Of a stretch of 64,000 nt of DNA, positions 50,263 through 58,707 are shown piece after piece (within the stretch, counting starts at the first letter, position 1; each line of letters begins with the position of its first letter). The notes under the pieces are model-generated. The model worked only from the letters and a program-made list of their open reading frames with translations, was not told the origin of the DNA and searched no databases. The position numbers were made by a program, and so were the translations under genes. Origin of the DNA: Clostridiales bacterium (GTDB taxonomy: Bacteria; Bacillota; Clostridia; Oscillospirales; Acutalibacteraceae); NCBI GenBank assembly GCA_019422525.1, contig JAHZDE010000007.1, positions 1 through 64,000 on the forward strand. Reading direction: 5' to 3'.

Positions 50263-51609
50263 TTAGGGATAAATTGTACGATTTTTCCCGTAAGGAAGAA
50301 AAATCGCGGCAGTAAACAGGCCGTTACTGTCGGAATACAACAATTTTCCATTCATTTTCCGGACGTAGGATTCGGTGTTACTTCGTCCAAAACCATGATA
50401 TTTTTTGTCTGTTTTGGTGGTTTCCGGAAGAGAACCGTTCTTTAATACCGGCGCCTTAATAGGATTGCTTACTTTAATGACCATCATGTCATGAACATAT
50501 TTCATTTCCAAAGACATTCCTTTTTCGCCATCTGGCAGGGATTCATTCGCCTCAATGGCATTGTCAAGAAGGTTGCCCAATGCTCCACACAACTCCAGAT
50601 TAAATGGAAAATCCTTCATAGGAACGGTGAGCAGGCATTTAACAGTAATCCCTCTCTTTTTTGCTTGCCCAATTTTGCAGTTTATCAGGCTGCCCACAGC
50701 TGGGTTATCGGACAAAATATAGCTTTGCACGGAATCGATATCGTCGTTAACACTGTTACAAAAATCCTCTGCTTCTTTATAATGACCGGTGCGAAGCATT
50801 TCACTTAGACAAAGCAGGTGATTTTTCATATCATGCCGGACCCGCTGCATTTCTAAATAATTCTCATAGAGAATTTCAACCTCATTTTGATTGAATTTTT
50901 CTTTGTGGCGATTTAATACTTCCGTAGTTTCCCGCTCGCTTTTTTGGCCGGCATATAAGAGAAAGAAATATGAGATAATTCCCATAATTGCCAAAATCCA
51001 AACGATTCCCAATAGAAGGCCTTTATTTTGCTGAGATAGCGTATCACTGGCCAAAAGATTAAAGCTTAGAGCCAAAGCGCCATCCAACAGCAAAAAGTTA
51101 ATGGTTAACAGATAACATTCCATTTTTTGCGGTTTCCGGTGTTTTTGAAACAGTTTTACAGCAATGGCACATAAATAAAAATGGGACAGCCGAATGAGAA
51201 TCACGGTTCCAAAACGAATCCAGCTATTTTCATTTACCATGTCATCAATGGTTGTATTGGATAGCAGGCTCATGCAGAAAACCAGAATGGTAGTGGTCAG
51301 GCGAAGAAGCAATACATCAGCAATTGAAAAAATCAATTTTTGAATAAGGGTTCCTTCTAAACACCAATAGGAGTATCCATAATAGAGGGCAAATAATAAA
51401 AGTTCTACGGCGGTCCAAGGGATCCAGTGGGCCATGTTAATGCTGGAAATCAGAACGGTTTGAAGAGTACACAGCGTTACAGGACAAATGATTCGCCATT
51501 TTCCCGAAAGACGGAACTTTAATACGCCATGTAAAAAATAAACCGTACAGGCAGCTTCCAGAACGGTAACAAAAATTTCAAATACATTCCAGAAAAAAAT
51601 CTCAGTCAT
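50263..51609 (-). CDS. agrC: AgrC-like sensor histidine kinase
   Basis: A 448-residue kinase. The N-terminal ~220 residues form six or seven membrane helices, the peptide-sensing part. RVRHDMKNHLLCL has His259, the phosphorylation site of the AgrC/HPK10 group; ELCGALGNLLDNAIEAN is the N box, and the GHKL G box reads KKYHGFGRSNTESYV. Its ATG overlaps the stop of the response regulator (4 bases). It should bind the peptide made from agrD. Confidence 0.92.
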   Translation of the reverse strand: MTEIFFWNVFEIFVTVLEAACTVYFLHGVLKFRLSGKWRIICPVTLCTLQTVLISSINMAHWIPWTAVELLLFALYYGYSYWCLEGTLIQKLIFSIADVLLLRLTTTILVFCMSLLSNTTIDDMVNENSWIRFGTVILIRLSHFYLCAIAVKLFQKHRKPQKMECYLLTINFLLLDGALALSFNLLASDTLSQQNKGLLLGIVWILAIMGIISYFFLLYAGQKSERETTEVLNRHKEKFNQNEVEILYENYLEMQRVRHDMKNHLLCLSEMLRTGHYKEAEDFCNSVNDDIDSVQSYILSDNPAVGSLINCKIGQAKKRGITVKCLLTVPMKDFPFNLELCGALGNLLDNAIEANESLPDGEKGMSLEMKYVHDMMVIKVSNPIKAPVLKNGSLPETTKTDKKYHGFGRSNTESYVRKMNGKLLYSDSNGLFTAAIFLPYGKNRTIYP

Positions 51610-52325
51610 ATCATCCCTCCCAACAAACGGTACCAGGACTCACAGGCTTTTTCCCGCTTGCTTCGACTCAGGGGAATCATAGCCCGGTTTGTTAAACGGA
51701 GATATTCCCGCTCGAATGATTCGATGTATTGATAATTGACTAAAAAACCGGCGTGAACCCGAATAAATCCAAAAGGAGAAAGCTCTTTTTCCATTTGGTT
51801 TAACGTTGACCGTCGGCTATATTCTGCATCAGAAGTAATGATTTTTACATAATTCTTTTCGTTGTCAATATAAAGAATATCCCGCAGCGGTACATTGCGC
51901 AAAACGCGATTTTTGCCTCGCTGCTCCAAAACTTCAATGACGGTATCCTGTAAGCGGTATCCACTGAAAAGACGATTTAAAAGCTGTGAAAGTTCTTTCC
52001 GAAAATATCGTTTTCGGATAAAAGCAATGGGAGAGTACTCAAAGGATTGAAAAACCAGCTCTTCTCGATTGGTTACAAAAACAACATCGAATTTTCCCAA
52101 ACGTTTTCGTAGCGTATCCGCCGCTTCAAAGCCGGTTAGTTGCGGCATATCAATATCAAGAAAAAATACAGTATTGGGCTGAACGGTTGTCTGTTCCAGC
52201 ATTTTTACGGGATTATCATAACAGAAAACAGAGCAATTAATCCCCTTTTCTTCCATAATGACCTTAATGGCATCTTCAAATATTTTGACAAAGGTACGGT
52301 CATCGTCACAGACTACCATATTCAT
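51606..52325 (-). CDS. agrA: AgrA-like response regulator, LytTR type
   Basis: A 239-residue regulator. The receiver has CDDD (7-9), Asp57 in FFLDIDMPQLTG and Lys near 105; the C-terminal ~100 residues are a LytTR DNA-binding domain (DILYIDNEKNYVKIITSD...RVHAGFLVNYQYIESF). Start at ATG 52325 follows an AGGTG site; the earlier GTG is part of that site. First gene of the agr-like operon, which is unusual since agrA is last in staphylococci. Confidence 0.92.
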   Translation of the reverse strand: MNMVVCDDDRTFVKIFEDAIKVIMEEKGINCSVFCYDNPVKMLEQTTVQPNTVFFLDIDMPQLTGFEAADTLRKRLGKFDVVFVTNREELVFQSFEYSPIAFIRKRYFRKELSQLLNRLFSGYRLQDTVIEVLEQRGKNRVLRNVPLRDILYIDNEKNYVKIITSDAEYSRRSTLNQMEKELSPFGFIRVHAGFLVNYQYIESFEREYLRLTNRAMIPLSRSKREKACESWYRLLGGMI

Positions 52326-52404
52326 TTTGTTCACCTGCCTGGATTTCCGAATAATATTGTGAGGGAAGGTTCCCAGATATTTTTAAAGGATTTTTTATAA
52401 TCCA

Positions 52405-52433
52405 AGTATACAATATTTTCATAAAAGCCTCAA
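52405..52433 (-). promoter_or_regulatory. Promoter of the agr-like operon
   Basis: Minus strand TTGAGG (52433-52428), 17 bases, TATACT (52410-52405), ~80 bases before the regulator start. Confidence 0.6.
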
Positions 52434-52490
52434 GGGAGCGACAGGGAGTTTTTGCCATTTTTTGGAAAATACGAAAGAGTCTATGTAAAA

Positions 52491-52536
52491 AAAGCAGGCT
52501 GCATCAACGGGCAAACCGATGATACAGCCTGTTTAT
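52491..52536 (-). terminator. Terminator of glyQS
   Basis: Minus strand ACAGGCTGTATCATCGG and CCGTTGATGCAGCCTGC pair, followed by eight T. Confidence 0.82.
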
Positions 52537-52547
52537 TATGATATTTT

Positions 52548-53930
52548 TTAGAATGCGACTTTTTCGCGGATATAGTCTACGAGCTTATCAATAGAGATGC
52601 GCTCTTGTGCCATGGTATCGCGGTCACGTACAGTTACGCAGCCATCTGTCTCGCTGTCGAAGTCGTAAGTGATGCACATGGGGGTGCCAATTTCGTCCTG
52701 ACGGCGATAGCGCTTGCCGATGGAACCGGCGTCATCAAAATCCACCATGAACTCTTTGGCCAGCTGAGCATAGACCTCGCGGGCCTTTTCGCTGAGCTTT
52801 TTGGAAAGAGGCAGAATGGCAGCCTTATAGGGAGCCAGATAGGGATGCAAACGCAGCACCACACGGGTGTCGTTCTTCTCTGCGTCCACTACTTCCTCGT
52901 CGTAAGCATCGCACAGGAAAGCCAGTGCCACACGGTCAGCACCCAAAGAGGGCTCCACTACATAGGGAATGTAACGGGTATTGGTTTCGGGGTCAAAGTA
53001 GGAAAGATCCTTACCGGAATGTTCCTGATGACGGCCCAGATCATAGTCGGTACGGTCAGCAATGCCCCACAATTCGCCCCAGCCGAAGGGGAACAGATAC
53101 TCGATATCGGTGGTAGCCTTGGAGTAGAAGGACAGCTCCTCGGGACGGTGGTCACGCAGGCGCATATTTTCTTCCTTCATGCCCAGAGACAGCAGCCAAT
53201 TTTTGCAGAAGTCCTTCCAATAATAGAACCAGTCCAAATCGGTGCCGGGCTTGCAGAAGAACTCGCACTCCATCTGCTCAAACTCACGGGTACGGAAGGT
53301 GAAGTTGCCGGGAGTAATCTCATTGCGGAAGCTCTTACCTACCTGGCATACACCAAAGGGAACCTTTTTGCGAGTGGTACGCTGAATAGCAGGGAAGTTG
53401 ACAAAGATACCCTGGGCCGTCTCGGGGCGGAGATACAGCTGGTTTTTTGCGTCCTCAGTTACGCCCTGAAAGGTTTTGAACATCAGGTTAAACTGACGAA
53501 TATCGGTGAAGTTCTTACTGCCGCAGTTGGGGCAGGTGATGCCGTGTTCCTGAATGAAGCTCTGCATCTGTTCGTTGGTCCAGCCGTCAGCAGATTCACC
53601 GGTAAAGTCTTCAATCAGTTTGTCGGCACGGTGACGGGTTTTGCAGTCACGGCAGTCCATCAGTGGGTCGGAGAAGCCGCCCACATGGCCAGTAGCCACC
53701 CAAACTTCAGGGTTCATAAGAATTGCAGAGTCCAGACCCACATTGTAGGGGCTTTCCTGGATGAACTTCTTTTTCCATGCGTTCTTTACATTATCTTTGA
53801 ACGCCATACCCAGAGGGCCGTAGTCCCAGCTGTTGGAGAGGCCTCCATAAATTTCGGAGCCGGGGAAGATAAATCCACGGCCCTTGCAAAGGGCGACGAT
53901 GGTTTCCATAGTTTTTTCGGTTGCTAACAT
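52548..53930 (-). CDS. glyQS: Glycyl-tRNA synthetase, single-chain type
   Basis: A 460-residue class II synthetase that charges tRNA-Gly. GRGFIFPGSEIYGGLSNSWDYGPLG is the N-terminal family signature, FLMF-type motif 2 reads VGKSFRNEITPGNFTFRTREFEQMECEFF and motif 3 lies in GADRVALAFLCDA. The insert has CRDCKTRH...CPNCGSKN, a four-Cys Zn site. Length fits the alpha2 type. Start at 53930 has GGAGG eight bases upstream; longer readings cross the leader repeats. No T-box leader is visible. Confidence 0.96.
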   Translation of the reverse strand: MLATEKTMETIVALCKGRGFIFPGSEIYGGLSNSWDYGPLGMAFKDNVKNAWKKKFIQESPYNVGLDSAILMNPEVWVATGHVGGFSDPLMDCRDCKTRHRADKLIEDFTGESADGWTNEQMQSFIQEHGITCPNCGSKNFTDIRQFNLMFKTFQGVTEDAKNQLYLRPETAQGIFVNFPAIQRTTRKKVPFGVCQVGKSFRNEITPGNFTFRTREFEQMECEFFCKPGTDLDWFYYWKDFCKNWLLSLGMKEENMRLRDHRPEELSFYSKATTDIEYLFPFGWGELWGIADRTDYDLGRHQEHSGKDLSYFDPETNTRYIPYVVEPSLGADRVALAFLCDAYDEEVVDAEKNDTRVVLRLHPYLAPYKAAILPLSKKLSEKAREVYAQLAKEFMVDFDDAGSIGKRYRRQDEIGTPMCITYDFDSETDGCVTVRDRDTMAQERISIDKLVDYIREKVAF

Positions 53931-53951
53931 AATAATTTCCTCCATCCTGCG

Positions 53952-54008
53952 CCGCTGGCTGCGGCACTTGTGTTGATTTACACTTACCGGCCGTCCGCTG
54001 GCTGCGGC
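53952..54008 (-). repeat. Twin hairpin repeat in the glyQS leader
   Basis: CCGCTGGCTGCGGC occurs twice (53952-53965, 53995-54008). Each copy can fold as CCGC-TGGCT-GCGG. Between them GTGT...ACAC can also pair. The copy nearer the gene ends just before its ribosome site. Confidence 0.7.
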
Positions 54009-54159
54009 TTTCTCCCAAAGTGTCCTTTTCAGTGTACCACGTTTGCCATATAGTTGCAAGGAAATCCGGCTTTTACAAAAAATTGCGTAAAAATGCTGTG
54101 GCTGCATCCAAGGAAAGTAGAATTGGGATCAATCATTCGGTATTTGGAATGTTGAATTG

Positions 54160-54188
54160 ATGACAAAGTACCTGTAGTATGGTATAGT
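54160..54188 (+). promoter_or_regulatory. Promoter of the YbjQ gene
   Basis: ATGACA (54160-54165), 17 bases, TATAGT (54183-54188). Confidence 0.6.
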
Positions 54189-54239
54189 AAAAGAAAGTAT
54201 TTTGTACTTTATTTTATTATGGAATAGGGAGGTTTTATT

Positions 54240-54560
54240 ATGATTATCACTACAACACAGAAGATTGAAGGCCGTCAGATCATGGAGTACCGGGGAATTG
54301 TTTTTGGAGAAGTCATTACCGGTGTAAATGTGATGAAAGATATTGCGGCAGGAATGAGAAACTTTTTTGGCGGCCGTTCTTCAACCTATGAAGAGGAATT
54401 GATGAGTGCAAGAGAACAGGCACTGGCGGAACTGGAACAGCGTGCTGCCGAGAGGGGCGCCAATGCGGTGGTTGGTGTAGATATCGATTATGAAGTGTTG
54501 GGAGCCAATAATGGCATGTTGATGGTAACGGCCAGCGGAACAGCTGTGGTGTTTGAGTAA
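54240..54560 (+). CDS. YbjQ family (UPF0145) protein
   Basis: A 106-residue protein of the YbjQ/DUF74 group: EYRGIVFGEVITGVNVMKDI, FGGRSSTYEEELMSAREQALAEL and GANAVVGVDIDYEVLG. The fold forms pentamers and was once called heavy-metal-binding, but its role is not firmly known. RBS GGGAGG. Single gene with its own terminator. Confidence 0.93.
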   Translation: MIITTTQKIEGRQIMEYRGIVFGEVITGVNVMKDIAAGMRNFFGGRSSTYEEELMSAREQALAELEQRAAERGANAVVGVDIDYEVLGANNGMLMVTASGTAVVFE

Positions 54561-54574
54561 TTGGTTACATAATC

Positions 54575-54612
54575 ATGCGGGACAGAATGGTTTATTCTGT
54601 CCCGCTTTTTGT
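54575..54612 (+). terminator. Terminator after the YbjQ gene
   Basis: GCGGGACAGAAT-GGTTT-ATTCTGTCCCGC followed by five T. Confidence 0.9.
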
Positions 54613-54674
54613 TTGAGAAAAGAGGCAGTCAATGATACAATAAAGGAAATAGAGTCGAAAGGGCGGGAGCCATG

Positions 54675-55907
54675 ATGGCGTATTCGGAACTGATAAAAAA
54701 TTTTGAGCGGGTTCGGGACTACATGAACGAGTTTTTTGTCTATGGATTTAAAAGCCGAAACGAGTACCATCAAAAAAGCCCGCGCTCCTACGACAATGAA
54801 CGGAGAAGAATCGAGGACTATCTGGGGGAATATATGTCTTTTCGTCAGGGCAAGAATGGGAAAAATGTGTTTCTTTCCATTGACAGCCGCCGTGTTCGGC
54901 ATAATCCTTTATATCAAGCTTTCAAGGCTCGTAGTTTTACCCCCGGAGATATTACCCTGCATTTTATCCTTTTGGATATCCTGTATGCGCCCGATGAAGA
55001 GAAAACGCTGGGGGATATTGTAGAAAAAGTGGATGAGGAATATTTGGCTCATTTTTACAATCCAAGAGTATTCGATGAATCCACCATTCGGAAAAAATTG
55101 AAGGAATACGAAAAATTGGGAATCGTGTGTTCCAGACGGCAGGGGAAAAGCACCCTATACCGGCGCAGTGAAAATTTTGACCTTTCTTCTTGGAAAGATG
55201 CCCTCTGCTTTTTTTCAGAAGCCGGAATGGATGGGGTAATTGGCAGTTATTTGCTGGATAAACTGGAAGATTTTCAGGCACCTTTTGTTTTTAAACATCA
55301 CTATATTACCCACGCCATGGAAAGTGAAGTACTGTGCAGCTTATTTGAGGCAATGAGAGGCAAAAATATGGTTTCATTTCAGATTCGGGGCCGAAGACAG
55401 AGAAAGGCGGTGCAGATACGGGCGGTACCGCTGCGAATTTTTGTCAGTGTCCAAACTGGACGACGGTATCTGATGGGCTATGACCTTTCCCGGAAGTATA
55501 TTTGGGCGTTTCGGCTGGATTTGATTTCACAAATTACAATGGAAGCAGTTTTACCGGAATTTGATGCATATAGAAAGAGGCTGGAAGAGATGGAGCCGCA
55601 TATGTGGGGGGTACAGTGCGGAGTTCCTGGGGGAAAATTACAGTCTGTATCCTTTATCCTTCATTTTTCGGATGAGGAAGAATATATTTACCAGCGGCTG
55701 GTTCGTGAAAAACGATGCGGTACGGTAGAACGGATCGATAACAATACCTGCCGGTTTTCAGCAGAAGTTTACGATGTCAACGAAATGCTTCCCTGGATAC
55801 GGACTTTTATTTGTCGGATAACGGACCTGCAGTTTTCAAAAAAATCGGTACAGAAGCGGTTTTGTCAGGATTTGGAAGAGATGTACCGAATGTATGGGGT
55901 GGAATAG
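54675..55907 (+). CDS. WYL-domain transcription regulator 1
   Basis: A 410-residue protein. The N-terminal ~160 residues are helical and likely DNA-binding (FTPGDITLHFILLDILYAPDE; STIRKKLKEYEKLGIVCSRRQGKSTLYRR looks like a winged helix). From ~225 a WYL-type Sm-fold region follows (AVQIRAVPLRIFVSVQTGRRYLMGYDL), and a C-terminal extension follows that. WYL proteins sense nucleotides or nucleic acid and regulate genes. Tandem ATGs at 54672/54675; the second has better spacing to GGGAG. Paired with a second WYL gene 13 bases downstream. Confidence 0.82.
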   Translation: MAYSELIKNFERVRDYMNEFFVYGFKSRNEYHQKSPRSYDNERRRIEDYLGEYMSFRQGKNGKNVFLSIDSRRVRHNPLYQAFKARSFTPGDITLHFILLDILYAPDEEKTLGDIVEKVDEEYLAHFYNPRVFDESTIRKKLKEYEKLGIVCSRRQGKSTLYRRSENFDLSSWKDALCFFSEAGMDGVIGSYLLDKLEDFQAPFVFKHHYITHAMESEVLCSLFEAMRGKNMVSFQIRGRRQRKAVQIRAVPLRIFVSVQTGRRYLMGYDLSRKYIWAFRLDLISQITMEAVLPEFDAYRKRLEEMEPHMWGVQCGVPGGKLQSVSFILHFSDEEEYIYQRLVREKRCGTVERIDNNTCRFSAEVYDVNEMLPWIRTFICRITDLQFSKKSVQKRFCQDLEEMYRMYGVE

Positions 55908-55920
55908 GGAGGAAAAATAA

Positions 55921-56829
55921 ATGCTTTTTCACGAAGCTTATGGGGTTTATTATCATACGGTGGCGCAAATTTTACGGCGTGCGGTAGAAGGCAGACTTCG
56001 GGAGGAAGAACTGGAATCGATTATACGGAACTATGCTTTCTCAGAAAGTGTGTTTACCATATTACCTGCCTTAAAAAATCAGGAGTGGCAGCTATTGGAT
56101 GAAGAATATCAAACACCGATAAAGCACCGTCCCACCATGCCGCTGACTATTTTGGAAAAAAGATGGCTGAAAGCAATCAGCCTGGATAAGAGGATTCGTC
56201 TGTTTGAGGTGGACACCTCTGGACTTGAAGATGTGGAACCCTTGTTTACACCGGAGGACTATCGGGTATTTGACCAATATGGGGATGGAGACCCATTTGA
56301 AAATGAACGGTATATTGAAATCTTTCGCACGATTTTACAGGCGATAAAAAGCCAAGAATCCTTACAGATTCAGTATGAGCCCGATAGAAGAAAGTCTCGA
56401 AGTATTGTATGTGTTCCTTTGCGTCTGGAATACTCGGAAAAGGATGACAAATTCCGGCTATATACGTTTGGTTGCCGGTATGGCAGAATTTTAAATGTAG
56501 GAAGAATGATTTCTTGCCATAAAGTGCCAAGCCAAAAGAAAAGAAATATTCGGGACTGGACACCGCCTCGTGACCAGATAGAGCTGGAAGTAGTGGATCG
56601 ACGAAATGCACTGGAAAGGGTTCTGTTTCATTTTGCCCATTTTGAGAGGCAGGCAGAAAAAATATCAGATGACCGGTATCGGGTGATGATTGAATATGAC
56701 CGGGATGATGAAACGGAATTGGTGATACGGGTGTTGTCTTTTGGGCCGATGGTACGGGTAGTTGGGCCAGAAAGATTTGTAAACTTAATACGGGAAAGGC
56801 TGAAACAGCAAAAAAGTTGCGGACTGTAA
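55921..56829 (+). CDS. WYL-domain transcription regulator 2
   Basis: A 302-residue WYL protein without a clear N-terminal HTH. The WYL core is ILQAIKSQESLQIQYEPDRRKSRSIVCVPLRLEYSEKDDKFRLYTFG, and the C-terminal part reads RVMIEYDRDDETELVIRVLSFGPMVRVVGP. It probably pairs with WYL protein 1. Its last codons and stop lie inside the terminator hairpin. Confidence 0.82.
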   Translation: MLFHEAYGVYYHTVAQILRRAVEGRLREEELESIIRNYAFSESVFTILPALKNQEWQLLDEEYQTPIKHRPTMPLTILEKRWLKAISLDKRIRLFEVDTSGLEDVEPLFTPEDYRVFDQYGDGDPFENERYIEIFRTILQAIKSQESLQIQYEPDRRKSRSIVCVPLRLEYSEKDDKFRLYTFGCRYGRILNVGRMISCHKVPSQKKRNIRDWTPPRDQIELEVVDRRNALERVLFHFAHFERQAEKISDDRYRVMIEYDRDDETELVIRVLSFGPMVRVVGPERFVNLIRERLKQQKSCGL

Positions 56830-56850
56830 TGACAGTTCGCAACTTTTTTT
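56811..56850 (+). terminator. Terminator overlapping the end of WYL gene 2
   Basis: AAAGTTGCGGACTGT-AATG-ACAGTTCGCAACTTT, then a T run. The stop codon TAA (56827-56829) is in the loop area, so ribosomes ending there could interfere with the fold. Confidence 0.88.
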
Positions 56851-56852
56851 CC

Positions 56853-56881
56853 GTGATAATCAAATAGCCTATGGGTATAAT
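56853..56881 (+). promoter_or_regulatory. Promoter of the SPFH leader
   Basis: GTGATA (56853-56858), 17 bases, TATAAT (56876-56881). Confidence 0.6.
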
Positions 56882-56937
56882 GAAGGAGACAAATCGTCTT
56901 GTTTGCGTGCATATTGATACACCACAGTACGCGAGGA

Positions 56938-57027
56938 GATTCCAAAGCGTATGCTGAAGATGGTTTGCCGCTGATGTGGTCAAGCTTGCCGGAAAGCAAG
57001 TGAGGGGTTCGACTCCCCGTGGGATTT
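56938..57027 (+). ncRNA. tRNA-like element in the SPFH leader
   Basis: The T arm is textbook: GGGG-TTCGACT-CCCC. GATTCCA (56938-56944) and TGGGATT (57020-57026) pair as a 7-bp acceptor-like stem, with two G-U pairs. CTTGC-CGGAAA-GCAAG fits a class II extra arm. The D and anticodon arms are not convincing, no CCA is encoded and a T run follows. It may be a tRNA relic, an unusual tRNA, or a terminator-like hairpin. Confidence 0.3.
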
Positions 57028-57274
57028 TTTATTTTCACTCATTGCAAAAGCATAGCAGCCGGCGTGCTGCCGAAAGTATCTTGGGAAAGCGTTTCCCGGG
57101 AAATACTTTCAGGCAGAAATGAAGCTGATGCCTTGCCTGAAAAAGGATACCGGTTTCTCTTTGCTTTGGCCAGAGCCGGGGCTTCCGCCAAAGCCGGGAA
57201 AACCTTAATTTTTTGGCCGCAGCAGCTTCATCGGCGGCTGGATGCCGATTATTTTACCGGGAGGTTGTACATAA
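57028..57274 (+). other. Highly structured leader of the SPFH gene
   Basis: About 250 GC-rich bases of hairpins: GAAAGTAT...ATACTTTC with inner GGGAAA-GCG-TTTCCC (~57072-57112), and CTTTGGC...GCCAAAG with inner AGCC/GGCT (~57163-57198). An open frame crosses it (57019-57294), but has no RBS or known sequence. Together with the tRNA-like part it forms a ~390-nt leader. Confidence 0.5.
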
Positions 57275-58375
57275 ATGAAAACAGTGATTCATGAAAACGA
57301 AAGAGGCCTTTTATTTGAAAACGGCCGGTATGTGAAAATGCTCTCGCCGGGTAAGTATCGCACTTTTGGAAGCAGGAAAACGATTGAAGTTGTCAGCACG
57401 GAGCACAAATTGGAATCGGACTTTTGCCCGCTGGAAGTATTGCTCCGAGACTCTCAGGTTGCTGCACAGACGGTGACAGCGGAAGCCACCAACGAAGAGG
57501 TATTGCTGCATTTTGTCAACGGACAATTCTACGAGATTCTTCCTGCCGGGAAATATGCCTTTTGGAACGAAAATGCCCGGCATGAATTCCAAATTGTAAA
57601 GATTTCTCAGCCGGAAGTATCAGAAGAGGTGCCGCGATATATTTTTTCAAGGATTCCTTCCTCTTATTTTACCCGCTTGGAGGTGGTAGAACATCAGAAA
57701 GCGCGGCTTTATTATGACCAGAAGTTCGTCAAGCTATTAGATCCCGGCGTCTATTTCTTCTGGAAGAACTCCGTTCGAGTCAGTGCGGATTTTATAGAGA
57801 CTCGCCTGCAGCAAATGACCATTACCGGGCAGGAAATCCTTTCCCGGGACAAAGTGGCGCTGCGCATCAGCGTGGTATGTACTTACCGAGTGACAGACTA
57901 TATCCGGGCATTTACAGGAACCGAAGATTATCAAGAATATGTACATGTGATGATTCAAATGGCGCTCCGTGAGTATGTGGGAAAGCATACTTTGGATGAA
58001 ATTTTGGAAGGAAGAGAAGAGATGTCCCAGCTGGTACTGGAAAAATTGAAGGAAAATGCTGGGAGTATGTATGTAGAGTTTACGCAGGCCGGTGTTCGGG
58101 ATATTATCCTGCCGGGAGAAATCCGTCAGATTATGAATATGGTACTCATGGCAGAAAAGAAAGCCCAGGCCAATGTGATTGCCAGACGGGAAGAAGTGGC
58201 CTCTACTCGTTCTTTGCTGAATACAGCCAAAATGATGGACGAAAATAAAACTCTTTACCGTTTGAAGGAACTGGAGTATCTGGAAAGAATCTGCGAAAAG
58301 GTAGACAGTATCCGGGTTTCCGGCAGCGGAGACCTACTGGCACAATTAGCGGCTCTTGTACGTGGAAATAGTTGA
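57275..58375 (+). CDS. SPFH/band-7 domain protein (slipin-like)
   Basis: A 366-residue protein. Two N-terminal repeats of the form ERGLLFENGRYVKMLSPGKYRTF (residues 9-31) and KARLYYDQKFVKLLDPGVYFFW precede the SPFH core (RVSADFIETRLQQMTITGQEILSRDKVALRISVVCTYRVTDY). The C-terminal part has helical QANVIARREEVASTRSLLNTAKMM. It has no strong membrane helix at the start, unlike most slipins. SPFH proteins form membrane-linked rings. RBS GGGAGG. Preceded by an unusually long structured leader. Confidence 0.87.
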   Translation: MKTVIHENERGLLFENGRYVKMLSPGKYRTFGSRKTIEVVSTEHKLESDFCPLEVLLRDSQVAAQTVTAEATNEEVLLHFVNGQFYEILPAGKYAFWNENARHEFQIVKISQPEVSEEVPRYIFSRIPSSYFTRLEVVEHQKARLYYDQKFVKLLDPGVYFFWKNSVRVSADFIETRLQQMTITGQEILSRDKVALRISVVCTYRVTDYIRAFTGTEDYQEYVHVMIQMALREYVGKHTLDEILEGREEMSQLVLEKLKENAGSMYVEFTQAGVRDIILPGEIRQIMNMVLMAEKKAQANVIARREEVASTRSLLNTAKMMDENKTLYRLKELEYLERICEKVDSIRVSGSGDLLAQLAALVRGNS

Positions 58376-58395
58376 TAACAAATCTTTGAGGCAAG

Positions 58396-58437
58396 TCCCT
58401 CTGCTGAATTTGGTTTTCGGCGGAGGGGCTTTTTTGT
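58396..58437 (+). terminator. Terminator after the SPFH gene
   Basis: CCCTCTGCTGA and TTCGGCGGAGGG pair, followed by six T. Confidence 0.85.
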
Positions 58438-58605
58438 CCCGTAATGGTTTCTACATGAAATCAAGGCGAGAGGAGATGGGATGACCGCAATTTTTTATCG
58501 TTTATAGACAGGCAAATTTCCATAACGACCCTTGAAAAGTGCAAGATGCTGGGGTACAATAATGCTGCTGTTGTGAAAGCACGTCAGAAATTGATTACCT
58601 CTTTT

Positions 58606-58693
58606 TTCGAAAAAATGTTCGATTTTTTCGTTTGATTCTCTTGATTTTCGCGAAAGTTCGTGTTAAGATAAAGAAAATCGAACATATGAGCGA
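58606..58693 (+). promoter_or_regulatory. Promoter with repeated CGAA/TTCG boxes
   Basis: TTGATT (58641-58646), 17 bases, TAAGAT (58664-58669). Around it lie CGAA-AAAATG-TTCG (58606-58619), TTCGCGAA with CGAA-AG-TTCG in the spacer (58647-58660), and CGAACATATGAGCG (58680-58693). The last resembles an imperfect Gram-positive LexA box (CGAAC-N4-GTTCG). Confidence 0.5.
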
Positions 58694-58707
58694 ATGGAGA
58701 GGGTGTT

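Noticed and set aside
52605..53927. 440-codon open frame antisense to glyQS
   Set aside because: Shadow of a certain synthetase gene.
53931..54107. Longer N-terminus of glycyl-tRNA synthetase
   Set aside because: The extra residues are unlike the family, cross the twin repeats, and a good RBS sits before 53930.
57019..57294. 91-codon frame across the SPFH leader
   Set aside because: No RBS, starts in the tRNA-like element and runs through strong hairpins; more likely RNA structure than protein.
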